Notes: generated from the sequence alone by a model not told the origin. 64,000 bases of DNA from Hydrogenimonas sp. SS33 (GCF_040436365.1 NZ_AP026369.1:1427501-1491500), one strand, 5' to 3'; numbered from the stretch's first letter, positions 1-8,420 are shown. Made by a program: numbers and translations.

Positions 1-478
1 TATTTTGACGCATGTGCATCGCATGCGTCCCCTGCCAGTAGATTTTTCCGCATTTGCTGCACTGCCAGAACCCCTCCAGCCACCGGTAGGTCTCTTTCGG
101 AATCTCGTTTCTATGCATCCGCTTGTCGCAGGGGACCATGGCGCGGTTGCAGCAGAGCGAGCGGTGAAAGGGGTGGGCGTAGCGGCGCAGGTCCATGAGA
201 AGGGCGAGACGCCGCACCTGCCGCTGCGACGCTTCGCAGGAGAAGAGAATGATCCGCTCCGGCAGCCGCGCCTGCAATGCCCTGTCGCAGGTGAGGCCGA
301 TACGACCGAACCGGCATATACCGACGATTTCGTCATCGCCGATGTCGTTGCGCCAGACCGTATCGAACCCCAGAAGCCGCAGAGAGAGGGCCACTTTCGC
401 CAGGTGGACGTCGCAGACAAAGCGGGGGCGAACCTTCCAGGGAATACAAAAGTCTCCCTTTCTCTCCCTCTTATCCAT
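1..478 (-). CDS. Mut7-C RNase-domain protein (PIN-like with zinc ribbon), 3' end beyond window
   Basis: The gene reads leftward from an ATG at 478 and is still open at the window edge, so its C-terminus is missing. The first 158 codons match the Mut7-C/DUF82 pattern: an early acidic motif (FVCDVHLAKVALSLRLLGFD), then a GDDEIV and a TCDRAL block. A zinc-ribbon part follows, with CCNRAMVPC and a later CSKCGKIYW then GTH. Family members are PIN-related putative RNases fused to a Zn ribbon; the Asp residues would be catalytic. There is no clear Shine-Dalgarno sequence, so the start is the least certain part. It lies 25 bp downstream of the GGDEF/EAL gene on the same strand. The family call is by motif, not by search. 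Confidence 0.8.
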   Translation of the reverse strand, partial: MDKRERKGDFCIPWKVRPRFVCDVHLAKVALSLRLLGFDTVWRNDIGDDEIVGICRFGRIGLTCDRALQARLPERIILFSCEASQRQVRRLALLMDLRRYAHPFHRSLCCNRAMVPCDKRMHRNEIPKETYRWLEGFWQCSKCGKIYWQGTHAMHMRQN

Positions 479-503
479 ACTGCGGGGGTGAACCTAAAGG
501 CCG

Positions 504-3086
504 CTATACATGGCAGATGCCATGGTCCGTCCGCTCCTGCATCCACTGCTGAAACGCCTCGATGCTCATCGGTTTGCCGAAATAGTATCCCTGGACGATA
601 TCGCAGCCGAAATTTTTGAGGAATGTGAGCTGGGTCTCATTCTCCACCCCTTCCGCAACCGTTTTCATGTCGAAGTGGGAGGCGATATCGATGATGGTAC
701 GCGTCAGGACCTCGTCGTTGGGGTTGATGCCGATATCCTCGATGAACCCCTTGTCGATCTTGAGGGTTTTGATGGAGAGGTTTTTCAGGTAGGCCAGAGA
801 GGAGTAGCCGGTTCCGAAGTCGTCGATGCTGAAGCGGAAACCCATCTCCCGAAGTTCCCGCAGCTTTTCATTGATGGTCCGGAAGTTTTCAATGAAGACG
901 GACTCGGTCATCTCCAGCTCTATGCGCGAAGGGTCGATCTCACCCGCGGCTGCCATCTCCTTCACCATCTCGATAAAGTCGCTGCGGACGAACTCCTTGA
1001 TACTGATATTGACGGCGATATACTCCAGCGGCAACTCCCGTGTCTGCCGGGAAACCTGCCGCAGTACCCACTGCCCCAGTTCGTGAATCGCCCCGCTCTC
1101 TTCGGCGAGCGGAATGAAAATCTCCGGGGAGATCAGCCCTTTGCGGGGATGTTCCCACCGCAACAGCGCCTCCGCCCCGACACAGCGTGCCGTCGCGATT
1201 TCGACCTGGGGCTGGTAGAGGATGGTCAGCTGGTTCTTTTCGATGGCGTTGTGGATATCCTGAAGCAGCTCCGTCTTGTCGACGGTGCTCTTCTCAAGCT
1301 GGCTGTCGAAGAGTTTGATGCTGTTCTTGCCCGAAGACTTGGCTTCGTACATCGCCACGTCCGCCTCTTTGAGCAGATCGAAGAAATCCCTGCCGTGCTT
1401 AAAGAGGGTGATGCCGATACTGACGCTGAAGTGGAGTTTCCGCCCCTTGATCGAAAAGGGCCGGGCGATCTCTTCGCAAATCTTCTTCGCGACGATCTCG
1501 CTTTTGAGGGCGGCCTCTTCCCTGTCCCCCTTGATGTCGGAGAGGAGGACGACGAACTCGTCTCCGCCGAGGCGGGCGACGATATCTCCGGTGCGCATCA
1601 GTTCGGTCAGGCGCTTGGCGAGCTGCACCAGCAGGTAATCCCCCACGTCGTGCCCCATGGAGTCGTTGATCTGCTTGAAGTTGTCCAGGTCCAGGAAAAG
1701 GAGGGCATTGGTCGTGTCGTTCCGCTCGGCCCTGAGCATCGCGATCTTCACATGCTCCAGAAGCAGCTTCCGCCGGGGCAGACCCGTCAGTTCGTCGTAA
1801 TAGGCGAGGTAGTCCGCCCGTTCCCTGGCGATTCGCTCCTTGGTCACGTTGCGGCCGTAGAGGTTGATCCGGTGAATATCCAGGGAGACCACGTCAAACT
1901 GATAGACCTCTTCCCCGTATTTGAGGTCGACACTCTTTTCATCCCCTTCGCAGACCCTCTGCAAAAACCGCTTCCATCGCACCGGCTGGTTCGTGCGCAA
2001 CCCCACATGTATCGCCCTCGCCGCGTCATTTTCAATGACGATCTCCTTCGATTCGCAGTCGATCTGCATGACCGGGTTGGGGTTTTGAATGTAGAACTGG
2101 GCGAAAGATTCGATCTGCCGCTTCTGCTCCAGCTCTTTGGCGATATCCTCCACGATGCCGATGGCCCCGACCAACCGGTTCTTGCTGTCTTTGAGCGCCG
2201 TGGTCTTGAGGCGGATTTCGACTTCGGTATCACTGCGGGTCGTATGGTAGGGCCCTTCGTAGTAGCCGTCCTCCAGACCGTTGTAATCGATGGGGGCCCG
2301 GAGCGCCGGTACGATGCGCCGGTCTTTCACCTCCTCGAGATCCATACCGATGATCTGGTCGCGCTCCGTTTTGAAAATCTGCAGAAATTTCTGGTTGATA
2401 TTGACGATTTTGAAGTTTTTGTCGTAGAAGAGAATACCGACGGGAACATTGTCGAAGACGAGTTCGATCTCGGCACGGTGGGCTTTGAGGGCACGGATCC
2501 ACTGGGTATTCTCCCGCCTCAGTGTAAAGGAGTCGGCGATGGTACGGCTGACACGGCCGGAACTGTTGATGAGAAACGCCATATAGATCACCACCAGCGC
2601 CGCCATCATCTTCTCCAGAGGCTCCGGGCTCACGAAGAGCCACAGTGCGGTGCCCCCCAGCAGAATACCGATATAGCTCACCGCCGTAACACGCACGGAA
2701 GAGAGTGTCGTGATGGCCCCCGACGCCATACCGCCCATGACGAAGGTCAGGAAAAAATCGTAGGAGGCGCCCTGCCTGCCCAGAAAGTACCACAGGCCGC
2801 TGACCCACGCCATACCGCTGAGAATCAGTCCCAAAGTGAGAAGCACCTCCGCCCGGGCAACGGGGATCTGATCCTCTTTCGATTTGTGATAGATGTAAAC
2901 GGCAAGGCGGTAGAGCATCGCCGCGATGATCAGACCGAACCAGAGGGCTGCATTTTTGCCCGTTTTCGGCCAGTAGACGGCCGTGACCGTCAGGGCCGCC
3001 AGAATGTTGACGATGATACTGAAAGGGATCGAGTCGTAGGCGAGGTCGACCAGTTCGCGCCGAACATGGGGATCATAGGTTTCCAT
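504..3086 (-). CDS. Membrane GGDEF-EAL protein with PAS domains (c-di-GMP turnover)
   Basis: An 860-residue protein predicted to make and/or break cyclic di-GMP at the inner membrane. Roughly residues 20-175 hold several hydrophobic helices. A PAS domain starts near 205 (ELVFDNVPVGILFYD) and a second PAS-like segment lies near 325-415. The GGDEF domain carries an intact LGGDEF at about 506-511. The EAL domain begins near 600 with EALLRW at about 639-644 and keeps the later DDFGTGYSSL and KTVAEGVEN motifs. Both catalytic signatures look intact, so the net direction cannot be read from sequence. Its start codon lies inside the end of the S24 repressor gene (14 bp overlap), so the two are probably one transcript and translationally coupled. 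Confidence 0.93.
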   Translation of the reverse strand: METYDPHVRRELVDLAYDSIPFSIIVNILAALTVTAVYWPKTGKNAALWFGLIIAAMLYRLAVYIYHKSKEDQIPVARAEVLLTLGLILSGMAWVSGLWYFLGRQGASYDFFLTFVMGGMASGAITTLSSVRVTAVSYIGILLGGTALWLFVSPEPLEKMMAALVVIYMAFLINSSGRVSRTIADSFTLRRENTQWIRALKAHRAEIELVFDNVPVGILFYDKNFKIVNINQKFLQIFKTERDQIIGMDLEEVKDRRIVPALRAPIDYNGLEDGYYEGPYHTTRSDTEVEIRLKTTALKDSKNRLVGAIGIVEDIAKELEQKRQIESFAQFYIQNPNPVMQIDCESKEIVIENDAARAIHVGLRTNQPVRWKRFLQRVCEGDEKSVDLKYGEEVYQFDVVSLDIHRINLYGRNVTKERIARERADYLAYYDELTGLPRRKLLLEHVKIAMLRAERNDTTNALLFLDLDNFKQINDSMGHDVGDYLLVQLAKRLTELMRTGDIVARLGGDEFVVLLSDIKGDREEAALKSEIVAKKICEEIARPFSIKGRKLHFSVSIGITLFKHGRDFFDLLKEADVAMYEAKSSGKNSIKLFDSQLEKSTVDKTELLQDIHNAIEKNQLTILYQPQVEIATARCVGAEALLRWEHPRKGLISPEIFIPLAEESGAIHELGQWVLRQVSRQTRELPLEYIAVNISIKEFVRSDFIEMVKEMAAAGEIDPSRIELEMTESVFIENFRTINEKLRELREMGFRFSIDDFGTGYSSLAYLKNLSIKTLKIDKGFIEDIGINPNDEVLTRTIIDIASHFDMKTVAEGVENETQLTFLKNFGCDIVQGYYFGKPMSIEAFQQWMQERTDHGICHV

Positions 3087-3750
3087 GTTCCCCCTCCCCT
3101 TTCTGCATTACCGCGACCGCTTCGCCGATGACTTCGAAATGCTCTTTCTCCACCGGAATCGCCGGATAGAGAGGGTTGAGGGAGGTGCAGAGCCATTCCT
3201 TTCGCTTCTCCCTCTCCAGCCGCTTGATGAAGAGCTCTTCGCCGATGCGCACCACGTAGATGCCGCCTTCCCTGGGCTCCCTGCGGCTCCGGTCCACCGC
3301 CACCAGGTCCCCGTCGCCCAGCAGCGGCTCCATCGAGTCGCCCCGCACCTCCAGGGCGTCGATATATTTGAGATGCTTCACTCCGCCCAGGAGCTTCACC
3401 AGCGCCTCGTCGATGCGGATCGTTTCGTAACTCTCCTCCCAGTTAAGCGCACCGTTGCCCGCGGATGCGTTGATCTGCCGGAAGTAGCGGATCGTCGCCA
3501 CCTTCTCCGTATTCTCTTCCAGGGACCGGGGTGCCTGGTCATAAAGGAGCCAGTTGATGCTGATCTTCCTTTGGGCGCAGAAGTCGGCCACGGCATCCAG
3601 CGGTATCTTCTCCCGCTTTTTCAGGACGGCAAAGTAGGCGGGTGCGATGCCGAGGGCTTCCGCCACATCCTTGTCCCGCACCTTGCGCTCACCCACTTCC
3701 GGACTGAGAATATCTTTGAGTCTCGCGAGCACTTCGTCGAAAGGGAGCAT
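3073..3750 (-). CDS. HTH / S24-peptidase repressor (LexA/CI-like, self-cleaving)
   Basis: A 225-residue protein with an N-terminal DNA-binding region (about 10-70, a CI-repressor-type HTH containing DKDVAEALGIAPAYFAVLKK) and a C-terminal S24 domain. The autocleavage parts are visible: an Ala97-Gly98 scissile bond (NASAGNG), nucleophile Ser139 in GDSMEP and general base Lys176 in ELFIKRL. In this family, RecA filaments or another stress signal trigger self-cleavage and derepression. The gene is divergent from a Y-family polymerase and overlaps the downstream GGDEF/EAL gene. It may control itself, the polymerase, or both. Targets are inferred. It is not classical LexA, whose HTH is winged. Confidence 0.88.
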   Translation of the reverse strand: MLPFDEVLARLKDILSPEVGERKVRDKDVAEALGIAPAYFAVLKKREKIPLDAVADFCAQRKISINWLLYDQAPRSLEENTEKVATIRYFRQINASAGNGALNWEESYETIRIDEALVKLLGGVKHLKYIDALEVRGDSMEPLLGDGDLVAVDRSRREPREGGIYVVRIGEELFIKRLEREKRKEWLCTSLNPLYPAIPVEKEHFEVIGEAVAVMQKGEGEHGNL

Positions 3751-3841
3751 CTTTTCCGGTTGCCTTTAGAAAATGATATTTTTTGGACTTCATCATACCA
3801 TACCGCTCTACAATGGCTTCTAAAAAACGCTCTCATGGTTT

Positions 3842-3988
3842 TTCAAGTTTAAGGTTCCTTCCGGTTTCAAGCGGCTTTGAGGCCAACCGTTTGGCATAGG
3901 ATGTGCCAAACAGCCCTCAACCTCGGAGAAATCCCATGGAGGGGATTTCGAGAATGAGTGAAAAACTGGAAGGAACCTTAAACTTGAA
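3842..3988. repeat. 147-bp element with 26-bp near-perfect terminal inverted repeats and internal hairpins
   Basis: The left arm 3842-3867 and right arm 3963-3988 are reverse complements except for one position (g3863 opposite t3967, a G-U pair if transcribed rightward). Each arm carries a core AAGG-nn-CCTT. The interior holds nested stems: TTGAGG 3877-3882 with CCTCAA 3915-3920, GTTTGGCA 3889-3896 with TGCCAAAC 3904-3911, and GAAATCCC 3928-3935 with GGGATTTC 3942-3949. The element fills the spacer between the repressor and the polymerase genes and ends 30 bp before the polymerase ATG. It could be a MITE-like insertion, a structured leader RNA, or paired operators. No flanking target-site duplication is obvious. 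Confidence 0.8.
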
Positions 3989-4018
3989 GCACCCTGAAAC
4001 AGCACCAAAGGAAGCGTC

Positions 4019-5296
4019 ATGATCATCCATCTCGACCTCGACTGTTTCTTCGCCTCCTGCGAACGGCTGCGCGACCCCTCCCTGGAAGGGAAACCCGTCG
4101 CCGTGGGCGGCAGGGGCGACCCCTTCATCTTCGCCCGGGCATCCAGGCGCAACATCGACGTCACACTGGAAAACAGCGGCGCCTTCGTTCCGACCCTCTT
4201 CTACGACGCCGGGAGCGGTTTTCGTGACTATTTCGTCGAGGGAGAGAAGATCCGGGGCATCATCATCACCTCCAGCTACGAAGCGAGAAGTTCCGGCATC
4301 AAAACCGGCATGACGATCCGTGAGGCGCTGCAGCGCTGCCCCGGCCTCGTCGTTTTGCCGCCCAACCACCTTTTCTACCACGAACGCTCCGCCGAACTGA
4401 AAGCGTGGCTGGCGACGCAGATTCCGGTGCTGGAGCAGTACAGCGTGGACGAGTTTTTCGGAGACCTGGGCGGATGGGTTCCGGACCGGGAGGTGCCCGC
4501 CTTCGCCAAAAAGCTGAGAGAGGAGATCCATCGGCGTTTCGGTCTGCCCATCTCCATCGGCGGCGCGCCGTCAAAGTGGATCGCCAAACTCGCCACCGGT
4601 GCCGCCAAACCGACAAAAGGCGACGGCGTGCGCATTCTCTTTCCCGGCGAAGTTGACAACTTTGTCAACCCCCTGCCCATCGACGCCTTCCCCGGTATAG
4701 GGCGGGGGTTTACAAGGCGCCTGAAAGCCTATAAAATCGAAACTCTGGGAGACCTGAAGGCGGCAAGACACCTCCTCTACCGGTGGAAGAAACCGGGGCG
4801 ACAGCTCTACCACCGTGTCAACGGAGATGACAACGAACCCGTCGTCGCGGGCCATGATCGGCGCTCCATCGGCATCTCCCGCACTATCGACCCGGTTTTC
4901 GACCGGAGAGAGGTCCGCCGGCGGCTCATCATCCTCTGCCGCCACCTGGCCCACCTCATCGAAAAGCTCCATCTCCAGCCAAAAACCATTTTCCTGGGGT
5001 TGAAATACCAGTTCGGCCAAAAGAGCAAGCGGCACATCACCGAAACCTTTCTCTTCAGCGAGCTGGCGCTTCGCAAACGGGTCCTGGCCCTCTTCGATAC
5101 CATCGACATCTACCGCTCCCTGGCCATCGTCCGCCTGGGCATCAGCTGCGGCAATTTCGAAACCAGACCCGCCACCCGCGCCTCCCTCCTCACCTACGAA
5201 CAGGAGAGAAAAGCCGAACGCCTCTGGCACCAGACCGCCTCCATCCGCCAAAAATACGGCATCGACACGATCCGCACGGGGGTGGAGATGATTTGA
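4019..5296 (+). CDS. Y-family DNA polymerase (DinB/UmuC type)
   Basis: A 425-residue translesion polymerase. The palm metal ligands are Asp6/Asp8 (HLDLDCFFASCE) and Asp144/Glu145 in SVDEFF. YEAR (fingers), a helix-hairpin-helix-like FPGIGRGFTRRLKAY segment and a little-finger domain (about 265-410) follow. Compared with DinB it has about 40 extra residues between KPVAVGG and IITSSYEAR. ATG with AAGGAAGC upstream. The gene is divergent from an S24 self-cleaving repressor, which recalls umuD/umuC-type SOS arrangements, so DNA-damage induction is likely but not shown. I leave out a gene symbol because DinB and UmuC subfamilies cannot be separated by eye. Confidence 0.9.
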   Translation: MIIHLDLDCFFASCERLRDPSLEGKPVAVGGRGDPFIFARASRRNIDVTLENSGAFVPTLFYDAGSGFRDYFVEGEKIRGIIITSSYEARSSGIKTGMTIREALQRCPGLVVLPPNHLFYHERSAELKAWLATQIPVLEQYSVDEFFGDLGGWVPDREVPAFAKKLREEIHRRFGLPISIGGAPSKWIAKLATGAAKPTKGDGVRILFPGEVDNFVNPLPIDAFPGIGRGFTRRLKAYKIETLGDLKAARHLLYRWKKPGRQLYHRVNGDDNEPVVAGHDRRSIGISRTIDPVFDRREVRRRLIILCRHLAHLIEKLHLQPKTIFLGLKYQFGQKSKRHITETFLFSELALRKRVLALFDTIDIYRSLAIVRLGISCGNFETRPATRASLLTYEQERKAERLWHQTASIRQKYGIDTIRTGVEMI

Positions 5297-5300
5297 AATT

Positions 5301-5437
5301 CAGTGAGCAGTGAGCAGTGAGCAGTGAGCAGTGAGCAGTGAGCAGTGAGCAGTGAGCAGTGAGCAGTGAGCAGTGAGCAGTGAGCAGTGAGCAGTGAGCA
5401 GTGAGCAGTGAGCAGTGAGCAGTGAGCAGTGAGCAGT
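5301..5437. repeat. Heptanucleotide tandem array, unit GTGAGCA, about 19.5 copies
   Basis: A near-perfect 7-bp repeat begins 4 bp after the polymerase stop codon and runs about 137 bp. It gives repeated LLTAHCS or similar in translation, which is an artefact and not a protein. Its unit differs by one base from the AGTGAAC-type heptamers seen at 8329-8420 and 28614-28644. The spacer 5438-5523 that follows contains no gene I can recognise. Confidence 0.97.
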
Positions 5438-5523
5438 ATCAGCGAAGCTGATTTTGTATGTGTTGTCAAGGATTTTCGTCAATCCTACGAAATTTTAAAC
5501 TGCGAATCATTCTCAACGCATCC

Positions 5524-5628
5524 CAATGACCAATGACCAATGACCAATGACCAATGACCAATGACCAATGACCAATGACCAATGACCAATGACCAATGAC
5601 CGACACCTAACGACCGACACCTAACGAC
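5524..5628. repeat. Heptanucleotide array CAATGAC x11 followed by two 14-bp repeats
   Basis: Positions 5524-5600 are eleven exact copies of a 7-mer. Then 5601-5628 is a 14-bp unit (CGACACCTAACGAC) repeated twice, which is itself two diverged heptamers. The array ends inside the last codons of the macrodomain gene (stop at 5621-5623), so the repeat has reached the coding sequence and probably supplies its stop codon. Confidence 0.96.
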
Positions 5629-6139
5629 CGATCGCCTCTTCAAAAACACGCCGGTTTTCGTCGGTGTGAAAGATGAAAGTGACATCCAGGTCCGGATGTT
5701 CTTGTAAAAAACGCCTGACCGTCTCATAGGCAATCTTCGCCGCCCGGTCGGCGGGGAAGCCGTAGATGCCCGTGGAGATGGCAGGGAAGACGATGGAGTC
5801 GCACCCCAGCTCCACGGCGACTTTCAGGGAGTTGCGGTAGGCGTTGGCCAGCAGTCGGTCGCACTGCTCTTTGCATCGTCGCCAGATGGGGCCGACGGTG
5901 TGGATGACATAGCGTGCCGGCAGGTTTCCCGCCGGCGTCGCCACCGCCTCTCCGGTGGGCAGGCCGTCGGGGTATCGGGTCCGCCGCACCTCTTTGCACG
6001 CTTCCAGAATCGCCTGGCCGCCGGCGCGGTGGATCGCCCCGTCCACGCCGCCCCCTCCCATACAGGAGCTGTTAGCGGCATTGACGATGACACAGGCCTT
6101 CTCTTTCGTAATGTCTCCGGTTTTAATGTGTATCGGCAT
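5621..6139 (-). CDS. Macrodomain (ADP-ribose-binding/hydrolase) protein
   Basis: A 172-residue single macrodomain of the MacroD/YmdB type. Visible signatures are GDITKEKACVIVNAANSS, the GGGGVDGAIHRAGG loop, and FPAISTGIYGFP near residue 115. Such proteins remove ADP-ribose or deacetylate O-acetyl-ADP-ribose. I chose the ATG at 6139, preceded by GGAGGAGAG, over the longer reading frame from 6181; it overlaps the upstream VWA gene by 17 bp, so coupling is likely. It is the last gene of the ankyrin/LRV/MoxR/VWA cluster. Its 3' end runs into heptamer repeat DNA. Confidence 0.93.
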   Translation of the reverse strand: MPIHIKTGDITKEKACVIVNAANSSCMGGGGVDGAIHRAGGQAILEACKEVRRTRYPDGLPTGEAVATPAGNLPARYVIHTVGPIWRRCKEQCDRLLANAYRNSLKVAVELGCDSIVFPAISTGIYGFPADRAAKIAYETVRRFLQEHPDLDVTFIFHTDENRRVFEEAIGR

Positions 6140-7310
6140 CGCCTCTCTCCTCCAGTAAAATCGTCCGTCCGAACGGAACACGCTTTTGTTCGGGCAGGAC
6201 CCATATCGTATCGTAGATCGGGGGGGCTTGGGGGAAGCGCCCCTCTCCGTCGGTGAAGTAGATCAGCAGCGACGTCTGCGGCAGCGTGGCTTCGATGTAG
6301 TCGAAAACGGGACGGAAATCGGTCCCCCCTCCCCCCTTGAGGGCGAAGTCGAGCATCTCTCCCGAACGGAACCGGTAGACCCCCTGGATTTTGGCGTCGC
6401 AGACCAGAATGTCCACCTCCGCATCGGGAAAACCGAGCATCATCGCCTCCAGTTCGCTCATGAAAAGCCCCAGCAGCCTTTCGTCCACCGAACCGCTGGA
6501 GTCGATGGCGACGGTCACCGTCAACCGCTCGCCGGTGGCGGAGGGGAGGTAGATGCCGTGGGCCAGCAGCTTCTTGTTGGGGCGGCTGAAGGTATAGTCG
6601 CTTTTGAGGTGGCGGTTGATCGCCTGGTGGAGTTCGCTGCGCCAGTCGACGGTCGCCTCCAGCCCTTTTGTAAAGAGCCGCTCCAGCCCGCCGGGGGTTT
6701 TTCCCTGCTCCTTCGCCCGCTCCAGGGCCTCTTCCATGGCGTTGGCCCACATCTCCTCCAGTTCCGGCTCCAGCTCCTGGGGCGGCAAAGGAAGTTTCTC
6801 TTTCGACTCTTCCTTCCCCTCTTCCGGCGGCCGCTGCTCCTTCGTGCGGTTTTTGTTCTGCTCGTTGAACCCCTCTTCGTTGCTCTCGTCGTCGTTGTAC
6901 TCTTCGTTTTTGATCTCCTCTTTCAAAACCGCATAGATCTCTTCGGCGTACATCCCGGAAAAACGCTCTTCGAACCGGGCGCGGTCGGGGATTTTGAAGC
7001 CGTTTTGCGAAAGCATGTCGTTGATGGCGTAGTCGGTGGCCAACTGCCAGAGCCACCCCTGGCGGGCCTGTTTGCGGTTTTCGTGGGAGAGGACATGGTG
7101 CATGACACTGTTGGCGAGGGCGAACTCCACGCTCTCTATCGGCTCGGCGGCGAGCCATTCGTCATTGTACTGAAGCACCCGGCCGTCGCTGAGAAAGGCT
7201 TCCACCTCATCGCTGGGCTCCATCTTCAGGCGGCCGGCCAGCAGGCCGAACCAGGGGTGTTGCACCACCAGGCGCGTTTTGGCGCGGGCGATCTTCTCTT
7301 CGCAGCTCAT
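6123..7310 (-). CDS. DUF2201-type protein: metallopeptidase-like domain plus VWA-like domain
   Basis: A 395-residue cytosolic protein. The N-terminal part resembles the DUF2201 putative metallopeptidase domain, with a degenerate zinc motif around SVMHHVLSHENRK. A low-complexity acidic, Asn/Glu/Lys-rich linker spans about 135-200. The C-terminal VWA-like domain has the MIDAS start VAIDSSGSVDE and a later YFTDGEGRFP. Such proteins typically pair with a MoxR ATPase, and here the MoxR gene lies directly upstream with a 4-bp overlap (ATGA). The substrate is unknown. Whether the peptidase site is active is doubtful because HExxH is not intact. Confidence 0.85.
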   Translation of the reverse strand: MSCEEKIARAKTRLVVQHPWFGLLAGRLKMEPSDEVEAFLSDGRVLQYNDEWLAAEPIESVEFALANSVMHHVLSHENRKQARQGWLWQLATDYAINDMLSQNGFKIPDRARFEERFSGMYAEEIYAVLKEEIKNEEYNDDESNEEGFNEQNKNRTKEQRPPEEGKEESKEKLPLPPQELEPELEEMWANAMEEALERAKEQGKTPGGLERLFTKGLEATVDWRSELHQAINRHLKSDYTFSRPNKKLLAHGIYLPSATGERLTVTVAIDSSGSVDERLLGLFMSELEAMMLGFPDAEVDILVCDAKIQGVYRFRSGEMLDFALKGGGGTDFRPVFDYIEATLPQTSLLIYFTDGEGRFPQAPPIYDTIWVLPEQKRVPFGRTILLEERGDADTH

Positions 7311-8308
7311 GCCAGGAGGTAGGCGAACTTCCCGATCCAGGCTTTGAAGCCGGGCGCCTTTTCAAGGAGCACCCCCTTGTGCTGCAGCTCCTTGACGATC
7401 ATCACCGAAAACTCCGGCGGCAGCTCCATCAGGTAGGCGAGCAGGTGCTCCAGCGTCTCTGTGGGGGTATCGGCATCGATGCGCTGCAGCAGCATCGACG
7501 CCAGGACATGAAGGGCGTTGGGATCCTCCGGAACGGCACGTTCCCTTCCCTCCAGTACGGCCTCCACGTCGGGCAGTTCATCGGCGGCGGCACGCCAGCT
7601 GAGAAACTCCGCCGCCAGCTCCTCCCCGATGCTTCCGGCGATCAGCGGCATCAACAGCTCCCTTTCGGGAGTCGACTTCAAAATCCGATCCACATACTCC
7701 CAGCTTCGGGGCGTGGCGAAGGAGCGGTGGGCCGATTTGGCGTCGAACATGAAAAGGGCGTCGGGACGGGCAGCGATAAATCCGACGATGGAGGGGTCGA
7801 CCCCTCTCACCAGCGCCCAGCGCCGCCACTGCTGCGGGTCGCTCTCCATCTCCAGGTGCACGAAGCGGTTGGCCAGGGGGGCGGGCATCCGGTAGACCAC
7901 GCCCCGGTCGCCCTCCCGGTTTCCCGCCGCCACGATGGCCCACCCCCCGGGCAGCTCGTACTCGCCGATCTTCCTGTCCAGAATCAGCTGGTAGGCGCTC
8001 GCCTGCACCATCGGCGCGGCGGTATTGAGCTCGTCGAGGAACAAGATCCCCTCCGCCACACTGCCGTCGGGCAGAAAGGCGGGCGGCGCCCAGACCGCCT
8101 GTTTGGCCTGCTGGTCGAAAAAGGGAATGCCCCGCAGATCGGTGGGGTCCAGCAGCGAGAGGCGCAGATCGACAAATCCGATCCCCCGTTCTTCGGCGAT
8201 CTGCCGGACAATGGAGGATTTCCCGATCCCCGGCGGCCCCCAGAGAAAAAGAGGCACCCGCTCCTCGACCAGATGGGCCACCGCCGTTTTTGTCTCAACG
8301 GGCTTCAT
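7307..8308 (-). CDS. MoxR-type AAA+ ATPase
   Basis: A 333-residue AAA+ ATPase. Walker A is GPPGIGKSSIVRQ near residue 28, Walker B is GILFLDELNTA, and a sensor-1-like AAGNREGD follows. MoxR ATPases act as chaperones that load metals or remodel VWA partners; the partner here is the overlapping downstream VWA gene. AAAGGA upstream supports the ATG at 8308. The gene is separated from the upstream LRV gene by 112 bp filled with inverted heptamer repeats, so it could belong to the same operon or start its own. Confidence 0.88.
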   Translation of the reverse strand: MKPVETKTAVAHLVEERVPLFLWGPPGIGKSSIVRQIAEERGIGFVDLRLSLLDPTDLRGIPFFDQQAKQAVWAPPAFLPDGSVAEGILFLDELNTAAPMVQASAYQLILDRKIGEYELPGGWAIVAAGNREGDRGVVYRMPAPLANRFVHLEMESDPQQWRRWALVRGVDPSIVGFIAARPDALFMFDAKSAHRSFATPRSWEYVDRILKSTPERELLMPLIAGSIGEELAAEFLSWRAAADELPDVEAVLEGRERAVPEDPNALHVLASMLLQRIDADTPTETLEHLLAYLMELPPEFSVMIVKELQHKGVLLEKAPGFKAWIGKFAYLLA

Positions 8309-8328
8309 TATAAAATCCTTTGGATTTT

Positions 8329-8420
8329 GGTAAACAGTAAATAGTAAACGGTGAACAGAGAACAGGAAACAGATGAAGCTTTTCCATATCTGTTCACTGT
8401 TTACCGTTCACTGTTCACCG
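8329..8420. repeat. Inverted pair of degenerate heptamer arrays (RGTRAAC family)
   Basis: From 8329 to about 8371 runs a period-7 series (GGTAAAC, AGTAAAT, AGTAAAC, GGTGAAC, AGAGAAC, AGGAAAC). From about 8391 to 8419 the same family runs in the opposite orientation (TGTTCAC, TGTTTAC, CGTTCAC, TGTTCAC). The two could fold into a large imperfect hairpin with about 20 bp between them. They fill the LRV-MoxR spacer. Confidence 0.85.

Noticed and set aside
5-619. Plus-strand frame at the left edge
   Set aside because: The minus strand gives a Mut7-C zinc-ribbon protein with spaced Cys motifs; the plus frame is Pro/Arg-rich and motif-free.
510-3131. Plus-strand 873-codon frame opposite the GGDEF/EAL gene
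   Set aside because: It lacks recognisable domains, whereas the minus strand has intact GGDEF, EAL and PAS motifs.
5301-5628. CRISPR array
   Set aside because: Units are 7 bp with no spacers, and no cas genes are present in the window.
5194-5733. Frames encoding LLTAHCS or HWSLVIG repeats
   Set aside because: These are translations of the heptamer arrays with no start-site or domain support.
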